Shown: piece by piece, positions 55,622-62,493 of the stretch
Layout: every line of letters starts with the position of its first letter
How positions within the stretch are numbered: the stretch's first letter is position 1
Assembly: GCF_900109365.1 (NCBI RefSeq)
Contig: NZ_FNZR01000003.1
Span: 620,001-684,000, forward strand
Length of the DNA: 64,000 nt
Direction of reading: 5' to 3'
Source of the DNA: Parapedobacter koreensis
GTDB lineage: Bacteria; Bacteroidota; Bacteroidia; Sphingobacteriales; Sphingobacteriaceae
Notes under the pieces: model-generated
Seen by the model: the letters and a program-made list of their open reading frames with translations, nothing else
The model's database searches: none
Told to the model about the DNA's origin: nothing
Program-made: the position numbers and the translations under genes

Positions 55622-56062
55622 ATGGAAACAACAATGCAGACGATTTTCATTCAGGGCGCTATTTCGACGACCATGGTCGCCCAAAGCATCCAACGATATG
55701 CTACGGATATGGCCATCGGTGCACATTCTTGTTTTATTGGTCAGGTACGGGCGGACCTTGTTGAAGGGAAGGAAGTGGTTGCCATAGAATATACGGCATA
55801 TCAGGCCATGGCTGATGAGCAACTGCAAATCCTGGCTGCCGACATTTATAAGCGTTATACACTGAATGGAATCATCGTGAAGCATAGCTTGGGCATGGTA
55901 GCAGCGGGCGAAATTTGCCTCCTAGTGCTTGCGGTTGCCGGACATCGCCGGGCCGCCATGGACGCTTGTGGTGAACTTGTAGATCGGATAAAAAACGAAC
56001 TGCCTATTTGGGGCAAGGAATATTTTGCTGGAGACGGATACCAATGGAAGATCAATCAATGA
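55622..56062 (+). CDS. moaE: Molybdopterin synthase catalytic subunit
   Basis: A 146-residue protein that with MoaD inserts the dithiolene sulfurs. Family features include GAHSCFIGQVRADLVEGKEVVAIEYTAYQAMADEQ, IIVKHSLGMVAAGEICLLVLAVAGHRRAAMDACGELVDRIKNELPIWGKE. The strongly conserved Lys of the KxxxxxWGKE region is present. Start ATG 55622 (or the second ATG at 55634) follows moaD by 11 bases. Confidence 0.95.
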   Translation: METTMQTIFIQGAISTTMVAQSIQRYATDMAIGAHSCFIGQVRADLVEGKEVVAIEYTAYQAMADEQLQILAADIYKRYTLNGIIVKHSLGMVAAGEICLLVLAVAGHRRAAMDACGELVDRIKNELPIWGKEYFAGDGYQWKINQ

Positions 56063-56063
56063 C

Positions 56064-56972
56064 ATGGTAGACATTACACATAAAACGGTGACCCTCCGCC
56101 AGGCCGTTGCATTGGCATCGGTAGAAGCTTCAAGTGAGGAAACGATACAGGCGATAGTAGCGCGAAGGGTACCAAAGGGTGACGTATTTGAATTTTCGCG
56201 GGCGGCGGGTCTATTAGCCATCAAGAAGACCAGTGATGTGGTTCCCGATTGCCATCCATTGCCCATTGAATATGCAGCCATCACCTATGGCGTGGAAGGC
56301 CTGCGTATCAATATCCGTGTCGAAGTGCAGACGATTTACAAGACAGGAGTGGAAGTGGAAGCCATGCATGGTGCAATGATTGCAGCACTTACCCTCTATG
56401 ATATGCTCAAGCCTATTGATAAGCATTTGGAAATCAATTCAGTGAAGCTTGAAAGCAAAAAAGGAGGCAAGTCGGATAATAAGCCTACGGTGGTACCCGG
56501 TTTTAAATGTGCGGTGGTGGTCTGTTCGGATCGTGTTTCGGCGGGTATTCAGGCAGATGTATCAGGGAGGTTATTGGTCGATATGCTGGAGCAGCGGGGG
56601 ATAAACCCCAACGAATTTACCATTGTGCCGGACGAGGTCGCTAAAATTCAGGAAAAGGCAAAAGCCCTGCATGGGCAGGGATATGATTTGGTGCTTTTCA
56701 GTGGGGGGACAGGGCTATCCATTCGTGATGTCACTCCTGAAGCTATTAAGCCTTTGCTTGATCAAGAGATACTCGGCGTGATGGAGGCGGCGCGGGCGTA
56801 CGGCCAGCAGCGTACACCAATGGCCATGCTATCCCGGGGAGTGGCCGGATTCATGGGAAACACCTTGATCATAACATTACCCGGTTCTCCGAACGGCGTG
56901 CGAGAAACGATGGATGTCCTATTTCCGGCAATCCTGCATGTGTTCAACATACGGGGTGGAGCGGGGCACTAA
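56064..56972 (+). CDS. MoaC-MogA/MoaB fusion, molybdopterin biosynthesis
   Basis: A 302-residue bifunctional protein. The first part (1-155) is MoaC, with VSxA-like VTLRQAVALASVEASSEETIQAI, KTSDVVPDCHPLPI and VEAMHGAMIAALTLYDMLK. The second (about 162-302) is MogA/MoaB, with AVVVCSDRVSAGIQADVSGRLL, LFSGGTGLSIRDVTPEAI and ITLPGSPNGVRE. Together they provide cyclic pyranopterin formation and adenylylation of molybdopterin. ATG 56064 is one base after the moaE stop, ending the 13-gene operon. Confidence 0.94.
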   Translation: MVDITHKTVTLRQAVALASVEASSEETIQAIVARRVPKGDVFEFSRAAGLLAIKKTSDVVPDCHPLPIEYAAITYGVEGLRINIRVEVQTIYKTGVEVEAMHGAMIAALTLYDMLKPIDKHLEINSVKLESKKGGKSDNKPTVVPGFKCAVVVCSDRVSAGIQADVSGRLLVDMLEQRGINPNEFTIVPDEVAKIQEKAKALHGQGYDLVLFSGGTGLSIRDVTPEAIKPLLDQEILGVMEAARAYGQQRTPMAMLSRGVAGFMGNTLIITLPGSPNGVRETMDVLFPAILHVFNIRGGAGH

Positions 56973-56991
56973 AATATCTCACCATTCCTTG

Positions 56992-57021
56992 TTGCGATAT
57001 AAGGAAAAACTTTTATTTTTG
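56992..57021 (+). promoter_or_regulatory. Promoter of tRNA-Ser
   Basis: TTG at 56992-56994 and TATTTTTG at 57014-57021 are separated by 19 bases, exactly the Bacteroidota consensus spacing. The tRNA begins 21 bases downstream. Confidence 0.75.
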
Positions 57022-57041
57022 CAGCCCCAATAGCATAGCAC

Positions 57042-57132
57042 GGAGAGGTGTCAGAGTGGTCGAACGAGCACGCCTGGAAAGTGTGTATACGTGTTGAGCG
57101 TATCGAGGGTTCGAATCCCTCCCTCTCCGCCA
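57042..57132 (+). tRNA. tRNA-Ser (anticodon GGA)
   Basis: The acceptor arms GGAGAGG (57042-57048) and CCTCTCC (57122-57128) pair fully, with discriminator G at 57129 and an encoded CCA at 57130-57132. The anticodon loop reads CTGGAAA with GGA. A long variable arm (ending GAGCGTATCGAG region) marks it as class II, and the T-loop has GGTTCGAATCC. It reads UCC and UCU codons. Confidence 0.96.
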
Positions 57133-57144
57133 CCCAAAATGAAG

Positions 57145-57172
57145 CCCGACGGAAGTCGGGTTTTGTTGTTTT
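57145..57172 (+). terminator. Intrinsic terminator after tRNA-Ser
   Basis: CCCGAC (57145-57150) and GTCGGG (57155-57160) form a stem with a GGAA tetraloop, followed by TTTTGTTGTTTTT. Confidence 0.85.
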
Positions 57173-57327
57173 TAAGGCATGCCAACGAGACCAGAGTTAA
57201 TCATCAGCCTGCTCATTGTTGGCGCCCGGAGGGGTTGTAAACGGCATATACAGCACCTCCCGGTTTCCACAATGGCCTGCAGGCGATCATTAACTTCCGC
57301 ATTATGCTTTTAGCACTTTTTGTTTGC

Positions 57328-57690
57328 TTATTTTGACCAAACAGCAAGTTCATAGCCGTCCAAATCTGTGAATTGAAAGCGTTTCCCTCCGGGAAAATTG
57401 AAGGTATCTTTTACAATAGTACCTCCAGCGCTTATCACTTTATCTTTGCTCGCTTCAATATCTTCTGAATAGAGAATGACTAAGATACTTCCATTAATCG
57501 GTTCCCCATAGGTAAAGCCTCCATCAACATAGTCGCCTTCAAATGCAGTGTATTCTTGTCCATAATCTGTAAACTTCCAACTAAAACATTTCGCATAAAA
57601 ATCCTTGGCTCGGACAATGTCCTTTGAAAGAAATTCAATGTATTGCACTTGTTCATGTTTTAGCTTTTTTTGCTGGTCAATTGTAGCCAT
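57328..57690 (-). CDS. VOC (glyoxalase/dioxygenase-fold) family protein
   Basis: A 120-residue protein of the vicinal-oxygen-chelate fold. It has VQYIEFLSKDIVRAKDFYAKCFSWKFTDYG in the first half and the closing FTDLDGYELAVWSK, as in 4-oxalocrotonate/lactoylglutathione-like small enzymes. Metal residues in this subgroup vary, so an enzymatic role is not certain. It is divergent from nothing and lies beside an AraC regulator gene; TAAATTTG on the minus strand at 57717-57710 is a likely promoter. Confidence 0.83.
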   Translation of the reverse strand: MATIDQQKKLKHEQVQYIEFLSKDIVRAKDFYAKCFSWKFTDYGQEYTAFEGDYVDGGFTYGEPINGSILVILYSEDIEASKDKVISAGGTIVKDTFNFPGGKRFQFTDLDGYELAVWSK

Positions 57691-57709
57691 GATATCATTT
57701 ATTTTTTTA

Positions 57710-57717
57710 CAAATTTA
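57710..57717 (-). promoter_or_regulatory. -7 element (TAAATTTG) of the VOC gene
   Basis: TAAATTTG on the minus strand lies 19 bases before the ATG at 57690. Confidence 0.5.
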
Positions 57718-57758
57718 CAGGTCTACCATCAATCCGACTTTGGAAAAATGCGACAAAA

Positions 57759-58496
57759 TCAAAAAAGGGAAGGAGAGGTTCCCGTATATCGTTTTATAGC
57801 ATTGGTCAGGTGGGCGTGATCGTAATAACCGCAGTCAACAGCGATGTCCAGTAGGCTTTGCTGTTGTTTATTGCGTTTAATTTTTGAAAGAGCTGTTTTG
57901 AAACGCACGATGTTAACAAACTCTTTTGGACTCACGCCAATATATTGTTTGAAACTTCTTTCCAGTTGCCTTACGGTGGTATGATTTCTTTTTGCCAATG
58001 AATCAATACTGATTTGGCCGCCAGCTGTTTGAACGTCCCTTATCACGTTGGATAGGTTATGTCTGGTGTCACTCAGCCTGTTCAGAAAATAAGCGTTGAG
58101 ATAGGGAATGGGGTGCCGTTTTATTTTATGAATGTCAGGCGAAATGGATTGCGTAAATTCGATGGTCTTGTCGGTGATTTCATCCATGGAGACATAATTG
58201 CCATAAAATGACGAAAAGGCCGCAGGTTTGAAGCGGATTCCCAAAAGTCTATTCGATGTGCTCACAAAGGTTTCTTTAAAGGTGGTCATTGTCCCGACCA
58301 AATAAGCTTTTTCTGGATGCATGGTTACGATTCCATCATCCGCCTTGTATTCTTCCCCTAAGTTAACAATCAAATCAACGCAACCGTCTGGCAATATGAT
58401 TTCTTTATCACATTGCTTCCCGACACCTTCTACCGTCCAAAAAGCATCGATGAAGTCTAGCAAATCGGGATGAGGTTTTACTTGGTTATAAATCAT
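57759..58496 (-). CDS. AraC-family transcriptional regulator
   Basis: A 245-residue DNA-binding protein. The C-terminal helix-turn-helix pair (about 150-240) has DSLAKRNHTTVRQLERSFKQYIGVSPKEFVNIVRFKTAL and DIAVDCGYYDHAHLTNAIKRYTGTSPSLF. The N-terminal domain (DAFWTVEG...DGCVDLIVNLGEEY) matches the DUF6597/AraC effector type. It lies between the VOC gene and an alpha/beta hydrolase and may control one or both. Confidence 0.9.
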   Translation of the reverse strand: MIYNQVKPHPDLLDFIDAFWTVEGVGKQCDKEIILPDGCVDLIVNLGEEYKADDGIVTMHPEKAYLVGTMTTFKETFVSTSNRLLGIRFKPAAFSSFYGNYVSMDEITDKTIEFTQSISPDIHKIKRHPIPYLNAYFLNRLSDTRHNLSNVIRDVQTAGGQISIDSLAKRNHTTVRQLERSFKQYIGVSPKEFVNIVRFKTALSKIKRNKQQQSLLDIAVDCGYYDHAHLTNAIKRYTGTSPSLF

Positions 58497-58715
58497 TGCT
58501 TTTCTTTAGTCAGTTGTTTTCTGCAAGAAACGATACTGGTCGCTTGCAGAACAAAAATACGTATTTAATTCAGTGCTGCCTAAACGTTTTCCGCCGATTT
58601 AGGAGCGCTGTTGGGCAGATAAAATAATGAAGTAACGGTATTAACAAAAAATCGGCTAAAAGGAATGGCAGTAAAAGAGTAAATTTAACCACGAATAGCC
58701 ATAAAAATAGATCGT

Positions 58716-59768
58716 ATGAAAAATTCGCAAACCCCGGCAAATAGGCAGCGGAAAAGCTCGCGGCTGAAGAAAATTTTTATCCGAACAGGTATAGCGGCAA
58801 TTGGTATATTTCTTTTGGTTTTTCTGGCATTTAAGTTCTCGCCTTGGCCATCAAGCCTATTGATTCGGTATGCCTTTACAAAAGGGGCGGTCAAAGCAAG
58901 TGACGCCCTGGCAAAACATGTCCCTGACGGAATTTCGCAAATCCTTGAGCAGCAATATGACGCAAAAGACAAGGATGCTTTTCTGGACGTATATTATCCA
59001 TCGGCAATAGCAAATACCGAGCGGCAATTGCCAGTTATTGTATGGATACATGGCGGAGGCTGGGTGTCAGGGCGTAAAGAAGATATAGCGAATTACTGCA
59101 AAATATTAGCCGGCAAAGGCTACACCACTGTATCTGTAGATTATTCCATTGCTCCCGAAAAACAATACCCAACACCGCTTAAACAAATCAATATCGCACT
59201 GGCTTATATGGTAGCGAATGCAAAACGCCTGCATATTGATACAACACATTTTTTCCTTGCTGGCGATTCGGGAGGTGCGCATATTGCCGCGCAGACAGGC
59301 AGTATAATAAGCAACAGCGATTATGCGCGATTACTGAATATCATGCCCGGCATTAAGCTTTCCCAGCTTTCGGGACTCATTTTGTACTGCGGGCCCTATG
59401 ATGCGGAGCATATCAATTTGAATGGCGGTTTTGGGTCGTTCCTTAGGAGTATATTGTGGGCTTATATGGGTAAGAAAGATTTTACCAAAACTCCGCTCTT
59501 TAAAACTTTTTCCGTGATCAATTATATTGACAGTAATTTTCCGCCCTCTTTTATTTCAGCAGGCAACGGTGATCCGCTGCACACGCAATCGGAAACATTG
59601 GCGAGAAAGCTGGCCTTATTAAATGTTCAGGTAGATACGCTCTTTTTTGCTCCGGATTACGTACCTTCTTTACCGCATGAGTATCAGTTTAATATGGATA
59701 TAGATGCTGGTAAGGAGGCATTGTCTCAATCACTTGTGTTTCTTGACAAGGTATTGTATAACCAATAA
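58716..59768 (+). CDS. Alpha/beta hydrolase, HSL/carboxylesterase family, membrane-anchored
   Basis: A 350-residue protein. After a basic N-terminus there is a membrane anchor or signal (about residues 20-45). The oxyanion region VIVWIHGGGWVSGRK and the nucleophile elbow FLAGDSGGAHIAAQTG (Ser in GDSGG) are typical of the hormone-sensitive lipase family. The acid and histidine are likely in NGDPLHTQSETLA and SLPHEYQF. The substrate is unknown. It is divergent from the AraC gene. Confidence 0.87.
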   Translation: MKNSQTPANRQRKSSRLKKIFIRTGIAAIGIFLLVFLAFKFSPWPSSLLIRYAFTKGAVKASDALAKHVPDGISQILEQQYDAKDKDAFLDVYYPSAIANTERQLPVIVWIHGGGWVSGRKEDIANYCKILAGKGYTTVSVDYSIAPEKQYPTPLKQINIALAYMVANAKRLHIDTTHFFLAGDSGGAHIAAQTGSIISNSDYARLLNIMPGIKLSQLSGLILYCGPYDAEHINLNGGFGSFLRSILWAYMGKKDFTKTPLFKTFSVINYIDSNFPPSFISAGNGDPLHTQSETLARKLALLNVQVDTLFFAPDYVPSLPHEYQFNMDIDAGKEALSQSLVFLDKVLYNQ

Positions 59769-59908
59769 GGGAACGGGAAACAAACGGACAATAAGGGGAA
59801 AGTGTTGCGTTTTCGTAAAGATTCTCAACAAGCCGCCAAACAAGCAAATTTAAACTCCCTTTTGATGAATTCGTTGCTTATCTAAATAATATTCAAAAAC
59901 TTTGTATC

Positions 59909-60100
59909 ATGGCTTTATTAACCATCAAGGTTCCGCAAAATGCTAAATCCCGCATCACTGAGTTCGTGAAGGAACTTGGTGGTGAGGTTCTTTCCGTAAA
60001 AAGGGAGTCATCAGACGCCAAGAAGGAAGTGCTGTTGAAGGGAATTGAACAAGGCCTTAGCGAGGTAAGGCAGATACGTGCGGGAAAAACCAAATTCTAA
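59909..60100 (+). CDS. Antitoxin-like small protein
   Basis: A 63-residue protein (MALLTIKVPQNAKSRITEFVKELGGEVLSVKRESSDAKKEV...). It has the short ribbon-helix-helix-like N-terminus followed by a basic, partly helical tail that is common for antitoxins paired with RelE/ParE-type toxins in Bacteroidota. The frame directly downstream encodes a truncated toxin-like sequence. It could also be an unpaired remnant. Confidence 0.55.
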   Translation: MALLTIKVPQNAKSRITEFVKELGGEVLSVKRESSDAKKEVLLKGIEQGLSEVRQIRAGKTKF

Positions 60101-60284
60101 ACCATGGCTGACCTACTACGTGAAGAGCAATAAAATACACCTAACGCCCTACTTTTACAAAAAAGCAAAACGGCTGCTGAAAAAATACAAGACGCAAGAG
60201 GAATTTGCATTTTTGATAGGGCGGGATGTAGCAGAACCTGGCTTGCCTGGCGCGGGAGAAAGGTGGACCTGCCAGTCCGCTTGA
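60078..60284 (+). pseudogene. Truncated RelE/ParE-type toxin remnant
   Basis: The frame contains KIHLTPYFYKKAKRLLKKYKTQEEF, typical of the first third of a RelE-type toxin. It then changes to an unrelated GRDVAEPGLPGAGERWTCQSA and stops at 60284. A GTG at 60078 or 60120 could start it, overlapping the antitoxin gene in the usual way. An intact toxin would be about 90 residues with a conserved C-terminal half, which is missing. Just downstream, GACCTGC occurs three times (60266, 60290, 60335), hinting at a small inserted element. Confidence 0.45.
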
Positions 60285-60389
60285 GGATTGACCTGCCCAA
60301 TAAGGAAATAAATGTGTGCCGCATTTAACAAATCGACCTGCAAATTTGGATTTTTCCATACCTTTACGTTCCTAAAACGGCTGAAAATC

Positions 60390-60974
60390 ATGGAAACGCT
60401 GAAAAACCTAACGGATCAGGAGTTGGTTGGTTTGCTAAACCAGAACAGCGAGCCTGCGTATACCGAACTGTACCACCGGTATTGGTCCAGCTTGTATAGC
60501 AGTGTTTACAACCGCATCCGTGACCGCGAAATCTGCCAAGATATCGTACAGGAAGTGTTTTTGGATGTCTGGCGGCGTCGGGATGAACTCCGTGCGGATA
60601 GCCTGTCAGCTTACCTGCATACCTCGGCCCGTTTTCTGGCTTACAGGCGCTTGGCGAGGCAGTCGCATCGGGCACCCTATTACGAAACGTTCGAGCAGAC
60701 GCTCCTATCCAGCCTGTTTGCGGACAACACCTTACTTGAGGGCGAACTTCGGCAATTATTGGATCGGTGGATTGCCGCCCTTCCCGATAAACGCCGCCGT
60801 ATCTTTTTGCTTCACTTTGCCGATAACCTACCTACCGACAAGATCGCCGAGCAGCTCGGATTATCGCGCAAGACCGTGCAAAACCAGCTGACTACAGCCT
60901 ATGCTGAACTCCGCGCTAAGTATGCCCATTACCTTGCCCTGCTTTGCACGCTGACGCTGTGGAAAGGATGGTGA
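60390..60974 (+). CDS. ECF-type RNA polymerase sigma factor (SusC-linked)
   Basis: A 194-residue sigma-70 family protein. It has METLKNLTDQELVGLLNQNSEPAYTELYHRYW, region 2 with REICQDIVQEVFLDVWRRRDEL, and region 4 with AALPDKRRRIFLLHFADNLPTDKIAEQLGLSRKTVQNQLTTAY. It is followed by FecR and a SusC receptor with an STN domain, the standard arrangement in which the receptor signals to the sigma factor. ATG 60390 is used; the longer frame includes upstream noncoding sequence. Confidence 0.93.
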   Translation: METLKNLTDQELVGLLNQNSEPAYTELYHRYWSSLYSSVYNRIRDREICQDIVQEVFLDVWRRRDELRADSLSAYLHTSARFLAYRRLARQSHRAPYYETFEQTLLSSLFADNTLLEGELRQLLDRWIAALPDKRRRIFLLHFADNLPTDKIAEQLGLSRKTVQNQLTTAYAELRAKYAHYLALLCTLTLWKGW

Positions 60975-61056
60975 AATTTTTTTTTGGTTTCTTTTGGGAT
61001 TTTTTTCGGGTTGTGTCACATACACCATAGCGGCGCGGTATAAGCCCCATTAATGG

Positions 61057-62274
61057 ATGGAAAGACTCAACATTGGTAAACAACTAAGGCGAATGGTCAG
61101 ACGGTATGTCAAGGGCCGGGCTACGCCGCAGGAAAGTGACTTCCTGGATGCCTGGGACCATTACCTCGATACCCACCACGATGCGTTCGCGCGTCTGCCC
61201 CAACAAGAGCGTGATGCTATCCAAGATACCATATTGGATGAACTGAAATCAGTGATCCACACTTCCAAGCCCCGTCAAACCACTATTTATCGCTGGGCTC
61301 CGTATGCCGCCGCCATGCTCATCGCCGTGACTGCCGCTACATGGATTTTCTTCGGTGACGCTATTGTCCACTATAAAGCGACCATCGTCAACGCGGAAGA
61401 TATCGTGCCAGGCACGAACCGTGCTACGCTCACACTGGCCGATGGCCGGACGATTGATTTGAGCGAAACGCAAACAGGAATTATCATCGACGAAGGGATT
61501 ACTTATGCGGATGGCACGGATTTGACTTCTGGGGATGGAAAATCTGCAGAAATCGCAAAGCTATCGGCTGAAATCGTAAATGAGCTCGTACTTACTACCC
61601 CAAAGGGAGGTACGTATCAAGTCACCCTTCCCGATGGCAGTCGCGTCTGGCTCAACGCCAGTAGTGCGCTCAAATACCCATCCCGATTCTCGGGAAAGGA
61701 AAGGGTGGTGTTTTTGGAGGGCGAAGCTTACTTCGATATTAAGTCTATGCCGCTCCCGGCAGGATTGCCCGCGCCGATTGGTCGGGAGGGCATAGGGAGG
61801 TTGCCATTTAAAGTAATTACGAATAACCAAACAATCGAAGTCCTTGGCACCGAGTTCAACATTTCCGCTTACGCTGAAGACGCTGATACGAAGACAACCC
61901 TTGTAGAAGGATCGGTGCAGCTATCCCCACTTGGCGGGGGCAGGGTAGTGACCCTCTCTCCAGGCCAACAAGCCATTACTCGCGGATCGGCTATCGAAAC
62001 CAAACGAGTGGATACCGAACCCTACACCGCCTGGAAAGACGGATTTTTCTATTTCGATCGGTTGCCCACGCAGGCTGCTATTGCACAATTGGCGCGATGG
62101 TATGATCTTGATGTCATATATGAGGGAAAACTGGCAGACGTGAATATGTTTGCCTATATCGAACGGAACAAGCCGTTAAGTGCCGTGCTCAAAGCGCTGG
62201 AAAAAAGCGGGTTGAAATTTAGGGTGAGCCAGTCCGGCAAACGGAACCAATTAATTGTTTTGGGAGAACAATAA
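61057..62274 (+). CDS. FecR-family anti-sigma factor
   Basis: A 405-residue membrane regulator with a cytosolic N-terminal part (about 1-79), one transmembrane helix (about 80-100) and a periplasmic FecR domain. Key stretches are TPKGGTYQVTLPDGSRVWLNASSALKYPSRF, GEAYFDIK, and TIEVLGTEFNISAYAED, and the chain ends with the DUF4974-like YERNKPLSAVLKALEKSGLKF. It holds the upstream sigma factor and receives the signal from the TonB receptor. Residues about 231-250 form an unusual Pro/Gly-rich insert within the FecR core. Confidence 0.93.
   Translation: MERLNIGKQLRRMVRRYVKGRATPQESDFLDAWDHYLDTHHDAFARLPQQERDAIQDTILDELKSVIHTSKPRQTTIYRWAPYAAAMLIAVTAATWIFFGDAIVHYKATIVNAEDIVPGTNRATLTLADGRTIDLSETQTGIIIDEGITYADGTDLTSGDGKSAEIAKLSAEIVNELVLTTPKGGTYQVTLPDGSRVWLNASSALKYPSRFSGKERVVFLEGEAYFDIKSMPLPAGLPAPIGREGIGRLPFKVITNNQTIEVLGTEFNISAYAEDADTKTTLVEGSVQLSPLGGGRVVTLSPGQQAITRGSAIETKRVDTEPYTAWKDGFFYFDRLPTQAAIAQLARWYDLDVIYEGKLADVNMFAYIERNKPLSAVLKALEKSGLKFRVSQSGKRNQLIVLGEQ
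61746..61794. repeat. Imperfect inverted repeat forming an in-frame insert in the FecR gene
   Basis: The left arm starts TATGCCGCTCCCG (61746-61758). The right arm CGGGAGGGCATA (61783-61794) is its reverse complement except for one missing base. The segment encodes Pro/Gly/Leu-rich residues between YFDIK and FKVITNN, where FecR relatives usually have only a few residues. Confidence 0.55.
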
Positions 62275-62493
62275 GCTATTGAACCAAATTTTGATAACCA
62301 ATATTGTAAACACTAAAGAGGAACAAGAATGATGAAAACGTAACGACTTACCAAACACAGTTAATGCTATCCACGCAAAAAAACGGATGATGCTGATCAC
62401 ATCACCCGCTTAGTTTGTCTGGATCTGATATCCGGCAGTTGTTTGAAAGCGAGCCGAAAACCAATTAGTTAACCATCCAAACAGGACAAATAT

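Noticed and set aside
57175-57300. Possible gene remnant on the minus strand (a C-terminal-like peptide ending NNEQADD)
   Set aside because: No start, no recognised domain and the frames shift; it could be chance, so it is not listed as a gene.
57042-60389. Integrated island with attachment-site repeats at tRNA-Ser
   Set aside because: I did not find a second copy of the tRNA 3' end or an integrase gene, so only a weak accessory-region note is kept.
62329-62346. Tiny ORF (MMKT, then stop) upstream of the SusC gene
   Set aside because: Only four codons; probably chance, although it mimics a SusC start.
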